Shown: positions 14,565-23,467 of the stretch, one piece after another | Layout: each line of letters starts with the position of its first letter | Numbering within the stretch: the stretch's first letter is position 1 | NCBI GenBank assembly: GCA_002409595.1 | Contig: DHNQ01000020.1 | Coordinates: 1-64,000 of the forward strand | Direction of reading: 5' to 3' | From: Dysgonomonas sp. UBA5412 | Lineage (GTDB): Bacteria > Bacteroidota > Bacteroidia > Bacteroidales > Dysgonomonadaceae | Length of the DNA stretch: 64,000 nucleotides | Position numbers and translations under genes: made by a program | The notes under the pieces: generated by a model | Told to the model about the DNA's origin: nothing | Database searches by the model: none | What the model saw: only the letters and a program-made list of their open reading frames with translations

Positions 14565-15338
14565 TTAAGTTAATTTTATTCCTTCGTTTTGTGCCGCTTT
14601 TACTTTTTTAAATAAATCTGAAGCAAATACAAAGTCATTAAAGTCTTCGTTAGTTGATGACATAACCTCTTTACTTGTACCCTGCCATTCTACTTCACCC
14701 TCTTTAATAAAGTTGATACGTTCACCAATACCCATTACCGAATTCATATCATGTGTATTGATCACCGTTGTTATATTATACTCCTTTGTAATATCGTGAA
14801 TCAGATCATCAATAATAAGTGAAGTTTGAGGGTCTAGACCCGAATTAGGTTCGTCACAAAAAAGATATTTTGGATTAAGAGATATGGCGCGTGCTATGGC
14901 AGCACGTTTCATCATACCTCCACTAATTTCGGAAGGGTATAAATGTCCGGAATCCCCCAGATTTACTCTTTCAAGACAAAATTGAGTTCTCTTAGCTTGC
15001 TCGGCTTTCGACATTTTTGAAAACATCATCAATGGAAAGTTGACATTTTCAAAGACAGTCATGGAATCGAATAAGGCCGAACCTTGAAATATCATTCCCA
15101 TTTCCTGCCGGAGTTGTTTTATTTCATATACTTTTATCTTTGTCAGGTCTCGTCCATCATACAATATTTCTCCTTTGTCGGGGCGCATTAGTCCAACAAG
15201 GTTTTTAAGCAAAACTGTTTTACCTGAGCCACTTCTACCTATAATAAGGTTTGTCTTTCCTGCTTCGAACAGAATATTTATATCTTTCAGGACCTCTCTT
15301 CCATCAAAAGATTTATATAGATTTTTTACTTCTATCAT
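14565..15338 (-). CDS. mlaF: MlaF-like ABC transporter ATP-binding protein
   Basis: A 257-residue ABC ATPase with Walker A GRSGSGKT (about residues 34-41), signature ISGGMMKRAAIARA and Walker B YLFCDEPNSGLDPQTS. The ISGGMMKR wording is typical of MlaF, the ATPase of the phospholipid (Mla/MCE) transporter that maintains outer-membrane lipid asymmetry. Its start overlaps the stop of the permease gene by 4 bp (ATGA). The MCE substrate-binding gene (mlaD) is not next to it. Confidence 0.88.
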   Translation of the reverse strand: MIEVKNLYKSFDGREVLKDINILFEAGKTNLIIGRSGSGKTVLLKNLVGLMRPDKGEILYDGRDLTKIKVYEIKQLRQEMGMIFQGSALFDSMTVFENVNFPLMMFSKMSKAEQAKRTQFCLERVNLGDSGHLYPSEISGGMMKRAAIARAISLNPKYLFCDEPNSGLDPQTSLIIDDLIHDITKEYNITTVINTHDMNSVMGIGERINFIKEGEVEWQGTSKEVMSSTNEDFNDFVFASDLFKKVKAAQNEGIKLT

Positions 15339-16081
15339 GACATCATCAATTGAGTGAGTAACAAGTCGGCAATAAGTACAAGAATACTGCTCATAACCAC
15401 AGAGTCGGTACTGGCTTTACCTACATCCAGTGATCCTCCTTTTGCCGAATATCCATAAAATGAGGCAACAGAGGAAATAATAAAAGCGAACACTATTGTT
15501 TTAGCAAGGGCATACCACACATAAAATTGTTTGAAGAACGATTGTAATCCATACTGAAATGTATCAGCAGGCATTATTTGCCCGATAATACAAACTGCAA
15601 AGCCTCCGATAACTCCAAAAAACATACTTAATACCACTAATACCGGTATGAATGTCATTAGACCTGCTATCTTAGGTAAAATGATGTAATTGGCTGAATT
15701 TACACCCATTATCTCCAAAGCATCTATTTGCTCTGTAACTTGCATTGTTCCTATTTCGGAAGCTATGTTTGAACCGACCTTCCCAGCCAAGATAAGACAC
15801 ATAATGGTGGACGAGAATTCGAGTATCAAAATCTCTCTGGATACATATCCCACAGTATAACGAGGCATAAAAGGTGAATCGATATTCAGCTTTATCTGCA
15901 CTACTATTACAGCTCCGATAAAAAAAGATATAATAACAACTATCCAGATGGAGTTTACTCCTAATTTGCTTATTTCATCAAAGTATTGGCGCATAAAGAC
16001 ACTCCATCTTTGAGGTTTGGTAAAAACCTTTTGCATGAGAAGTGCGTAACGCCCTAGTTTGTCGAAAAGGGATGTTAACAT
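15335..16081 (-). CDS. mlaE: MlaE-family ABC transporter permease
   Basis: A 248-residue permease of the MlaE family. The hallmark GKVGSNIASEIGTMQVTEQI lies at about residues 100-119, followed by IDALEIMGVN and several membrane helices (about 47-67, 140-170, 195-215 and 225-245). With the overlapping ATPase it forms the inner-membrane core of an Mla/MCE lipid transporter. A possible minus-strand -7 element TATCTTTG lies at 16143-16150. Confidence 0.9.
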   Translation of the reverse strand: MLTSLFDKLGRYALLMQKVFTKPQRWSVFMRQYFDEISKLGVNSIWIVVIISFFIGAVIVVQIKLNIDSPFMPRYTVGYVSREILILEFSSTIMCLILAGKVGSNIASEIGTMQVTEQIDALEIMGVNSANYIILPKIAGLMTFIPVLVVLSMFFGVIGGFAVCIIGQIMPADTFQYGLQSFFKQFYVWYALAKTIVFAFIISSVASFYGYSAKGGSLDVGKASTDSVVMSSILVLIADLLLTQLMMS

Positions 16082-16365
16082 ATTTGTTATATTGAATTGT
16101 TTTCTTTATTAATTAACTAAGACCAATGCCTGTATTAATAAGCAAAGATACATCTTTTTAAGATATGTAAGTTTGTCTAAATAGAAATTTTCCTTAATGC
16201 AGACATTATAAGTAAGATAATTTGTTTACTCTCTGATAAATAAATTAACATTGCTAAGACTAAGATAAAATATGTTTCAAATCTTTTTATATATGATTCG
16301 TTTTTTTGACAATAATTGATACTTTTACGTGAATTATTAACTGAAGGTATCATTAACTATTAACT

Positions 16366-16758
16366 ATGAAAAAAATTATTTTGTTTGCCCTTATTGGTTT
16401 TTTCTTTTCTTCTTGTGCTACTATCTTTACTAAATCCAGACAAAGTATTACTTTTTCCGGTATCGAAGGAACTAGGATTTATGACGCTAGTAGTAATGTT
16501 AAATTGGCAGAGATTGGTAGTGATAAAACTGCAACGGTATCGATCAAAAAGAAAATGGGTGATAAAGAACTTCTTGCTAAGAAAGATGGATATAAGACAT
16601 ATCCTTTTTTGCTGGAATCAAGCTTTAACGCCACTACCTTGTGGAATATCTTATTTTGGCCGGGATTTCTTGTAGATTTAGGAACAGGACAAATGAACAA
16701 ATGGGATAATACTCATATTAATATTGAAATGGAAAAAGCGGATAGCGAAACAGAATAG
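16366..16758 (+). CDS. Small predicted lipoprotein of unknown function
   Basis: A 130-residue protein with a short signal peptide and lipobox FSSC (Cys17). The body is beta-rich with a PEGA-like central part (KMGDKELLAKKDGYKTYPF) and a hydrophobic WNILFWPGFLVDLGTG stretch (about residues 90-107) that may be a re-entrant or membrane-contacting segment. The WPGFLVDLxTGQMNKW pattern recurs in uncharacterised bacterial lipoproteins. It stands alone between a divergent Mla operon and a clear terminator. Confidence 0.65.
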   Translation: MKKIILFALIGFFFSSCATIFTKSRQSITFSGIEGTRIYDASSNVKLAEIGSDKTATVSIKKKMGDKELLAKKDGYKTYPFLLESSFNATTLWNILFWPGFLVDLGTGQMNKWDNTHINIEMEKADSETE

Positions 16759-16780
16759 TTTTCGATTTAAGACTGGGCTC

Positions 16781-16820
16781 AACAACCTCTATTCTTAAAA
16801 GAAATAGAGGTTGTTTTTTT
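16781..16820 (+). terminator. Terminator after small lipoprotein gene
   Basis: The 13-bp stem AACAACCTCTATT (16781-16793) / AATAGAGGTTGTT (16803-16815) is followed by a T-tract to 16820. Confidence 0.9.
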
Positions 16821-16975
16821 ACAAGTTGATATTTAAAGAATATTATAGATCAGACACCCGATCTTCTTAAAAATATTGAAGACTACTTTCAATATGTTGC
16901 CTACATATAGGCTATCCTTGTTATGTCCTTTTTAATTTTCTATCTTTACGGAAGAACCATAATTTACATAAAACT

Positions 16976-17548
16976 ATGCTTGCAATTCTTGAAACTTATC
17001 CGTGGTTACTTCCTGTCATCATTTTTGTTGGACGTATATGTGATGTTACTCTCGGCACTTTACGTATTATTTTTGTATCAAAAGGAGAACGATACAAAGC
17101 CCCCATTGTCGGATTTTTTGAAGTCTTTATATGGGTTGTTGTTATATCTCAAATATTCTCTAATGCTAACGATCTTGTTGCTTATCTTTCGTATGCGGCA
17201 GGTTATGCGGCAGGGAACTATGTGGGAATATTAGTAGAAAATAAAATTGCTTTTGGCTATCAACTAATACGGGTATATACACGAAAAGACGCCAGAGAGC
17301 TTATTAAGCTTTTAAACAAAAAGAGTATTGGCGCCACCTTTGTTGTTGGAGAAGGAGCTGTATCGAGTGTTAATATTATTGAGACAGTTGTAGATAGAAA
17401 ATCTATGAATGATGCGTTAAGTGTAATTACCGGATTTGATAATGATGTATTCTACTTAGTAGAAGACATAAGATATAAGAAGAAAGGAATATTTACATCC
17501 GAAAATAAAATCAGTAGATTTAATCTATTGAAAGAGACAAAGAAATAA
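16976..17548 (+). CDS. UPF0316 (DUF5698/DUF2179) membrane protein
   Basis: A 190-residue protein. The N-terminal half has three membrane helices with the family motif GRICDVTLGTLRIIFVSKG (about residues 18-36) and the Gly/Ala-rich helix SYAAGYAAGNYVG. The C-terminal cytosolic DUF2179 domain contains GVEGAVSS-like GEGAVSSVNIIETVVDRK. The family is widespread and uncharacterised; its DUF2179 domain is shared with YitT-type proteins and suspected to bind a small ligand. A TATCTTTA sequence shortly upstream (16941-16948) may be its -7 element. Confidence 0.82.
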   Translation: MLAILETYPWLLPVIIFVGRICDVTLGTLRIIFVSKGERYKAPIVGFFEVFIWVVVISQIFSNANDLVAYLSYAAGYAAGNYVGILVENKIAFGYQLIRVYTRKDARELIKLLNKKSIGATFVVGEGAVSSVNIIETVVDRKSMNDALSVITGFDNDVFYLVEDIRYKKKGIFTSENKISRFNLLKETKK

Positions 17549-17571
17549 GTGTCTTAATGAAAGATAATGAT

Positions 17572-17607
17572 AAAAAACGCTCGGAGATATATCTTCGAGC
17601 GTTTTTT
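17572..17607. terminator. Bidirectional terminator between convergent genes
   Basis: The 12-bp stem AAAAAACGCTCG (17572-17583) / CGAGCGTTTTTT (17596-17607) has A- and T-tracts on both flanks. It serves the UPF0316 gene on the plus strand and the carbonic anhydrase gene on the minus strand. Confidence 0.88.
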
Positions 17608-17626
17608 ATTAATATATAAGAGTAAA

Positions 17627-18280
17627 TCATTTTGCTTTCTCTGTAATATTATATATTTCTTTTATAGCCTCAAGTTCACCTTCAAAATCAAAATTCAAAT
17701 CATGTAATCCGGCATCTTTTATATCAAATACCCATCCGGCAACCTTTGGATATCCGTTTTTGTAATAGGAACGTTGTACTTCTGCTATTTTGATAACATT
17801 GAGGCATTGCTCATAAGTATTAAGCTCAACAAGACGCCGATGACGAGCTTCCACATCCTCGATTGAATCAAGCTCCTTTTTATGCAACTGATACACATCA
17901 CGGATGCTGCGTAGCCAAGGATTTAGTATACCGTAATCTAAATTCTTCATGGCAGCCTTTATTCCTCCACAACCATAATGTCCGCAAACAATGATATATT
18001 TCACCTTAAGATATTCTACCCCATAATTTATAACAGAAAGCGCATTCAGATCCGTTGCTATAACCATGTTGGCTATATTACGATGGATAAAAACTTCTCC
18101 GGGCTTCAACCCCATAACCTGATTGGGATGTACTCTGCTGTCAGAACATCCTATATATAAGAAATCGGGATGCTGATCTGCCGCTAAAAGTTTAAATAAT
18201 TGAGGATTGTCTTCTTTGTTCTTTTCTATCCATTTTCTGTTTGCTTCAAAGATTTTGTCATATTTATCTTGGTCCGGCAT
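17627..18280 (-). CDS. Beta-class carbonic anhydrase
   Basis: A 217-residue beta-carbonic anhydrase. The zinc ligands are C45 (GCSDSRV), H101 and C104 (CGHYGCGG), with the catalytic Asp47-Arg49 dyad. It interconverts CO2 and bicarbonate in the cytoplasm. The C-terminal GWVFDIKDAGLHDL segment is typical of the family. It is monocistronic between the bidirectional terminator and the tRNA-Arg gene. Confidence 0.93.
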   Translation of the reverse strand: MPDQDKYDKIFEANRKWIEKNKEDNPQLFKLLAADQHPDFLYIGCSDSRVHPNQVMGLKPGEVFIHRNIANMVIATDLNALSVINYGVEYLKVKYIIVCGHYGCGGIKAAMKNLDYGILNPWLRSIRDVYQLHKKELDSIEDVEARHRRLVELNTYEQCLNVIKIAEVQRSYYKNGYPKVAGWVFDIKDAGLHDLNFDFEGELEAIKEIYNITEKAK

Positions 18281-18317
18281 ATAGTAACTATTTTTGAAAT
18301 AATGGTTTAAAGATAAA

Positions 18318-18346
18318 AAGCGTGTAAACTTTTAATTTACACGCTT
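18318..18346 (-). terminator. Terminator downstream of tRNA-Arg
   Basis: The 11-bp stem AAGCGTGTAAA (18318-18328) / TTTACACGCTT (18336-18346), read leftwards, is followed by TTTATCTTT. It lies 11 bases past the tRNA 3' end. Confidence 0.8.
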
Positions 18347-18357
18347 AATTTTTCTTG

Positions 18358-18431
18358 TGACCACGGCAGGATTCAAACCTGCAACCTTCTGATCCGTAGT
18401 CAGATGCTCTATTCAGTTGAGCTACGTAGCC
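18358..18431 (-). tRNA. tRNA-Arg (anticodon ACG)
   Basis: Minus-strand cloverleaf of 74 nt. The acceptor arm GGCTACG pairs with CGTGGTC through two G-U pairs. The anticodon stem TCTGA/TCAGA holds loop CTACGGA (anticodon ACG). The T-arm carries GGTTTGAATCC. The discriminator is A and CCA is not encoded. Confidence 0.93.
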
Positions 18432-18521
18432 ATTTCTTAAATGCGTTGCAAAGGTAAGATAGATTTATATATTCTCCAAATATCAAGCACCTTTTTTTAT
18501 AAAAAATTTAAGATAAAATTA

Positions 18522-19415
18522 CTAACATTTGATATTCAGTTCTATAAGAACATTACGAATTTGCTCATAAGTCGTAATTCGCGTTGGGACAAGAGGCAGA
18601 CGCAGTTTGTTTTCTATATATCCCATCATATTTAACATACATTTCACTCCAGCCGGATTGCCGTCTACGAATAGAAGGTTAAACAATTCGTTAAAACTAT
18701 GATGTATCGTCAATGCACTATTGTAGTCACCCTCCAGAGCCAAACGAGTCATACGGCTAAATTCTTTAGGAAAAGCATTCCCTATAACCGAAATAACACC
18801 AACTGCCCCCAACGTAATAAGTGGAAAAGTGATACCATCATCACCCGATATAACATCAAAGTTTTCAGGCTTACGTTTTATTATCTCATCCATTTGAGCC
18901 ATATTGCCCGAAGCCTCCTTTACGGCAACAATGTTCGGAAAGTCGTTTGCAATACGCAGCGTAGTATCGGCTGTCATGTTCACACCGGTGCGACCGGGAA
19001 CATTGTATGAAATAATAGGTAATGGAGAAGCCTCCGATATGGCTTTGTAGTGCTGATATATACCCTCTTGAGAAGGCTTATTGTAATAAGGAACGACCGA
19101 TAATATACCATCAATACCCGTATAATCGTTCTTCTTCAATTTCTCTACTATCGCCAAAGTATTATTGCCTCCTTCGCCCAGAATAATAGGTATACGACCG
19201 TTTACCCTATTGACTACCAACTCTACAATCTGCTTCTTTTCGTCCTCTGTCAATGTAGGAGTTTCGGCAGTTGTACCCAATACCACCAAATAGTCAATAC
19301 CATTTTGTAGTTGATAATCAACAAGTCTTAGTAAAGCATCGTAATCAACGCTTTCATCTTCCTTAAAAGGAGTTATCAGCGCAACTCCCATTCCTCTGAG
19401 ATTTATTCTAGGCAT
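18522..19415 (-). CDS. dapA: 4-hydroxy-tetrahydrodipicolinate synthase
   Basis: A 297-residue class I aldolase of the DapA family. The Schiff-base lysine is K166 (VAVKEASGN), the catalytic tyrosine Y137 (ISYNVPGRTG), and the substrate motif GTTAETPTL is at 47-55. It condenses pyruvate with aspartate semialdehyde in lysine and diaminopimelate synthesis, so it feeds cell-wall construction. It is monocistronic here, upstream (on the minus strand) of tRNA-Arg. Confidence 0.95.
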   Translation of the reverse strand: MPRINLRGMGVALITPFKEDESVDYDALLRLVDYQLQNGIDYLVVLGTTAETPTLTEDEKKQIVELVVNRVNGRIPIILGEGGNNTLAIVEKLKKNDYTGIDGILSVVPYYNKPSQEGIYQHYKAISEASPLPIISYNVPGRTGVNMTADTTLRIANDFPNIVAVKEASGNMAQMDEIIKRKPENFDVISGDDGITFPLITLGAVGVISVIGNAFPKEFSRMTRLALEGDYNSALTIHHSFNELFNLLFVDGNPAGVKCMLNMMGYIENKLRLPLVPTRITTYEQIRNVLIELNIKC

Positions 19416-19500
19416 ACAATTAGTTCGAACTTATATCTTTTCGCAGCCGAAAAGGTTACTTCTATTTCAGTTTGTGCAAAATTAAGAATTAATTTGAAGC

Positions 19501-20013
19501 TTAACGTATATTATTCAGGTAAATTTTAATCTGATTGTAGGTATCTGTCAGGCTTCTGTTTTCTTCTTTGAGGACTATGAAATCATAGATTTTGACATCG
19601 TACTCTTTTATTCCTATACAAAATTCGGAAGAATTATGTGCCAATAGATATAGCAAAGATTTGTCTTTCTGCGTTGTCAAATCCAGCAATGTATCGTATG
19701 ATAGAGCTGTGAATTCTTTGAGAACATCAGAAGACAAACCTTGCCATATTGAACTATCTTTATGTGTAATTACCCTCACTTCGGGTGGAAGTTTTATCTG
19801 ACTTCCCTCTGTTTTATGACCTTGAGTTGTCCATAATAAAACCGCTTTACCCTTACTTTTCAAATCTTCTATAATCTGTTGAATATCATTCCAGTCTGTA
19901 TATGAAAACAGAATCAAAACAGTCTTTATATCACCCAGATTGTGAAAGATATGAGTGCGCGTATTACGCTCCAGAGCTGAATTAATTTTCTTCTTTGCAA
20001 AAAAATCAAACAT
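19501..20013 (-). CDS. DUF6913 family protein, function unknown
   Basis: A protein of about 170 residues starting MFDFFAKKKINSAL (ATG at 20013; the longer frame opens with TTG). It has an alpha/beta layout: strand-helix units around VLILFSYTDWNDIQQIIEDL and KAVLLWTTQGHKT, then YDTLLDLTTQKDKSLLYLLA. It matches the DUF6913 family of Bacteroidota, which has no assigned function. It lies just downstream of dapA's start region and may be co-transcribed with dapA. Confidence 0.6.
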   Translation of the reverse strand: MFDFFAKKKINSALERNTRTHIFHNLGDIKTVLILFSYTDWNDIQQIIEDLKSKGKAVLLWTTQGHKTEGSQIKLPPEVRVITHKDSSIWQGLSSDVLKEFTALSYDTLLDLTTQKDKSLLYLLAHNSSEFCIGIKEYDVKIYDFIVLKEENRSLTDTYNQIKIYLNNIR

Positions 20014-20089
20014 AATATACAATTTTAATTTATTTACGTGTTATTCAAAATATTGATTCAGCCCGGAGCCGGATATAGTAATGATTTAT

Positions 20090-21232
20090 TTAAAGCTTTC
20101 TAGCTCCATCTTTAATCACTACATCATATACCTTTGGTTTTATTCTAAACTTCTGTTCATAAGCCTCAGTAGCACGTTTGATAAAGCCATCGTGAAGTTC
20201 GTCTTTTACAAGATTGATAGTACAACCTCCAAAACCTCCACCCATAACGCGTGATCCGGTCACTCCACATTCGCGGGCTATATTGTTCAAGAAATCTAAC
20301 TCTTCGCAACTAACTTCATACTTGCGGCTCAATCCGATATGAGTTTCGTACATTTTCTTTCCTACCGTTTCGTAATCTCCTTTTTTCAGAGCTTCGCAAG
20401 CATCTTGAAGACGTTGTATTTCTTCTATAACAAACTCGGCACGTATATAATCTTCGGCGCTTACCTCGTTGGCAACTTCTTTCAGCATATCTAATGTCGC
20501 ATCACGCAGCAATTCCACTTCAGGATGATATTTGCGGATGTAAGATGCTGCATTCTCACAAGACTCACGGCGTTTGTTGTATGCCGACGAAGCCAATTCG
20601 TGGGCTACGCAAGTATTTAATAGAACCAAACGATAGCCTACCGGGTTGAATGGCACATATTCATATTCTAAAGAACGACAATCGAGACGGATAAGAGAAC
20701 CTTCTTTGCCAAAGCAAGAGGCAAACTGATCCATGATACCGCACTTAACACCTACATAGTTATGTTCGGTAGCTTGTCCGATCAATGCAAGTTCGAAGCG
20801 GTCGAATCCCAAATTGTACATATCATTGATGGCAAAGCCGAAGCAGCTTTCTAATGCTGCCGATGAAGACATTCCTGCACCGAGAGGCACATCGCCCGAA
20901 AATACGCAGTCAAAACCTTCTACTTTTTTTCCACGCTTCATCATTTCGTGGCATACTCCGAATATATATTTAGCCCAACCTTTGATTGGAATATCGTCTA
21001 AGCCAAATTCATCCATCTCGGACAAATCCATTGCATATGCCTTGATACGATCAGGTGTTCCGTTTGGTTTGATCACACAATACATTGCTTTATCTATTGC
21101 TCCCGGTAATACAAACCCTCCATTATAATCGGTATGCTCTCCGATAAGATTGATACGTCCGGGAGATGTATATGTTTCTCCTTCACACCCATAAAGGGAT
21201 TTAAACTTTTCTTGAATTGCTTCTACATTCAT
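20090..21232 (-). CDS. galK: Galactokinase
   Basis: A 380-residue GHMP kinase with all three family motifs: GRINLIGEHTDYNGG (residues 25-39), the ATP loop PLGAGMSSSAALE, and the C-terminal GSRVMGGGFGGC. It phosphorylates galactose at C1 in the Leloir pathway. No galT, galE or mutarotase gene is adjacent, so the pathway is dispersed. It is preceded by an AT-rich 110-bp gap after ligA. Confidence 0.95.
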   Translation of the reverse strand: MNVEAIQEKFKSLYGCEGETYTSPGRINLIGEHTDYNGGFVLPGAIDKAMYCVIKPNGTPDRIKAYAMDLSEMDEFGLDDIPIKGWAKYIFGVCHEMMKRGKKVEGFDCVFSGDVPLGAGMSSSAALESCFGFAINDMYNLGFDRFELALIGQATEHNYVGVKCGIMDQFASCFGKEGSLIRLDCRSLEYEYVPFNPVGYRLVLLNTCVAHELASSAYNKRRESCENAASYIRKYHPEVELLRDATLDMLKEVANEVSAEDYIRAEFVIEEIQRLQDACEALKKGDYETVGKKMYETHIGLSRKYEVSCEELDFLNNIARECGVTGSRVMGGGFGGCTINLVKDELHDGFIKRATEAYEQKFRIKPKVYDVVIKDGARKL

Positions 21233-21343
21233 GGTCTTATTTCTAATTTAGGTTTAATAATAAATATATATCAATATATTGGACATTTTCGAATTTAACT
21301 AAAAAGTGACAAAGGTGACAGATTTAAGGCACTTTTTTGTTTT

Positions 21344-23341
21344 TTATTTTATCATTTCTAAAAATTCATCTTCGTTTATTATTGCTATTCCTAGCTTTTC
21401 AGCCTTTTCCAGCTTTGCAGGACCCATATTATCGCCTGCTAAGATATAATTTGTTTTTGATGAAATTGATCCACTATTTTTACCTCCATTCTGTTCTATC
21501 ATAGCTTTATATTCATCGCGCGAATGCTTTTCGAATGTGCCACTGATAACAATAATAAGCCCTTGCAGCTTATCGGTGCGCTGATCTATAATATCTTTAC
21601 TCAATTCAAGTTGAACACCATATTCTTTCAGTCTGTTTATAAGCTCTATATTCTTCTCTTCGCCAAAATGTTTGACTATACTTTGTGCTATCTTGCCTCC
21701 TATCTCATCTACCTGAATCAGTTCGTCCAAACTTGCAGCTATCAGAGCATTTATGGAAGGAAAAGCCATTGCCAGTTTTTTTGCAACAGTTTCGCCCACA
21801 TAACGTATTCCTAAGGCAAAAAGTACTCTCGGATATGGTACTGATACTGATGATTGAATACTATCTATCAGATTTTTGGCGCTCTTTTCAGCCCAACGCT
21901 CCAACCGTGATACGTCTTGCCACTGCAATGTGTAGAGGTCGGCTACATTATTTATAAGACGCGCATTGTATAGATGTTCCACAGTTTCAGGTCCACAAGA
22001 TATATTCATTGCCTTGCGTGTACAAAAATGTTCGATGCGTCCTTTTAGCTGAGTCGGACATGCTAAATCATTAGGGCAATAGTAGATAGCTTCGCCTTCA
22101 TCTTTTACTAAAGGTGTTCCACATTCGGGACAAATCTTGGTAAACTCTACTTTGGTATCAAATATACCTCTTTTTGCTGTATCTACTCCTGTTATTTTAG
22201 GTATTATTTCCCCGCCTTTTTCTACATATACCTGATCGTTGATATGTAAATCTAATTGATTGATATAATCTTCATTGTAGAGCGATGCCCGTTTAACGAT
22301 TGTTCCCGAAAGCTTTACCGGTTTCAAATTGGCTACGGGAGTCACAGCACCTGTTCGCCCCACCTGATATGTTACGGATTCGAGTGTGGTAATAGCTTTT
22401 TCGGCTTGAAACTTGTAGGCTATGGCCCAACGTGGAAATTTGGAGGTGTACCCCAGATTTTTTTGTTGGGTAAGCGAATTTACCTTCAGTACGATACCGT
22501 CTGTGGCAACGGGCAGGTTTTTTCTTTCTATATCCCAATAGTTGATATATTCGAATATTTCGTCCAACGTATGGCATTTTTTCATGGCATCCGATATTTT
22601 AAAACCCCATTCGCGGGCTTTCATCAGATTTTCATAATGTCCGTCTGTCGGCAGATTATCCCCTAACATATAATAAAGATAGGAGTCGAGTTTGCGTGCG
22701 GCAACTATCTTTGGGTCTTGCTGTTTTAGTGTACCTGATCCGGCATTGCGAGGATTGGCAAAAAGCATTTCTTCTTGCTCGGCACGTTCTTCGTTCAATT
22801 TGTCGAATACTGCCCACGGCATAAGTATCTCGCCACGTATTTCAAATTCGGCAGGATAATCGCTTCCTCTCAGCTTCAAAGGTATGCTTCTTACAGTACG
22901 CACATTGTCTGTCACATCGTCACCCTCTACCCCATCGCCACGTGTAATGGCTTGGGTTAGTTCGCCATCAATATATGTAAGGGATATGGATGTGCCGTCA
23001 TATTTTAATTCGCATACAATTTCAAAATCGCTATTCAGCCCTTTTTGTACTCTGTTGTAGAAATCTGCAACATCAGATTCCGTGTAGGTATTTGCCAACG
23101 AGAGCATGGGATATTTGTGTCTTACTTGTCTGAATGATTTATTTATGTCGCTTCCAACTCGTTGAGTCGGAGAATTAGCATCAAAGTATTGAGGGTATTG
23201 GTTTTCGAGATCAGATAATTCTTTTAATTTTTCATCAAAATCAAAGTCCGATATTGTAGGGGTAGATAGTACGTAATAGTCGTAATTATGTTTGTTCAAC
23301 TCCTCACGCAGAGCGTCTATCTGTTGTTTTATATTATCCAT
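21344..23341 (-). CDS. ligA: NAD-dependent DNA ligase LigA
   Basis: A 665-residue ligase with adenylation lysine K113 (CELKYDGTS), the NAD-binding Ia domain at the N-terminus (YYVLSTPTISD), an OB-fold, a four-cysteine zinc finger (CPECGTPL and YYCPNDLACP), helix-hairpin-helix repeats and a C-terminal BRCT domain (LIIVISGTFEKHSRDE). It seals nicks in replication and repair. Full family length. Confidence 0.97.
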   Translation of the reverse strand: MDNIKQQIDALREELNKHNYDYYVLSTPTISDFDFDEKLKELSDLENQYPQYFDANSPTQRVGSDINKSFRQVRHKYPMLSLANTYTESDVADFYNRVQKGLNSDFEIVCELKYDGTSISLTYIDGELTQAITRGDGVEGDDVTDNVRTVRSIPLKLRGSDYPAEFEIRGEILMPWAVFDKLNEERAEQEEMLFANPRNAGSGTLKQQDPKIVAARKLDSYLYYMLGDNLPTDGHYENLMKAREWGFKISDAMKKCHTLDEIFEYINYWDIERKNLPVATDGIVLKVNSLTQQKNLGYTSKFPRWAIAYKFQAEKAITTLESVTYQVGRTGAVTPVANLKPVKLSGTIVKRASLYNEDYINQLDLHINDQVYVEKGGEIIPKITGVDTAKRGIFDTKVEFTKICPECGTPLVKDEGEAIYYCPNDLACPTQLKGRIEHFCTRKAMNISCGPETVEHLYNARLINNVADLYTLQWQDVSRLERWAEKSAKNLIDSIQSSVSVPYPRVLFALGIRYVGETVAKKLAMAFPSINALIAASLDELIQVDEIGGKIAQSIVKHFGEEKNIELINRLKEYGVQLELSKDIIDQRTDKLQGLIIVISGTFEKHSRDEYKAMIEQNGGKNSGSISSKTNYILAGDNMGPAKLEKAEKLGIAIINEDEFLEMIK

Positions 23342-23467
23342 TTTTAATGTTAAATGTGTATATACAAATATAGCAAGAAATAGATTTATGAAACAAATAA
23401 TTAGTTTTTTTTCAATTTTGCTTATCTCTAATATAGATAAAGAAATATAATATTGTCTGATTAATAA

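Noticed and set aside
22256..22666. Long plus-strand ORF opposite ligA
   Set aside because: Shadow frame; the minus strand encodes all LigA motifs.
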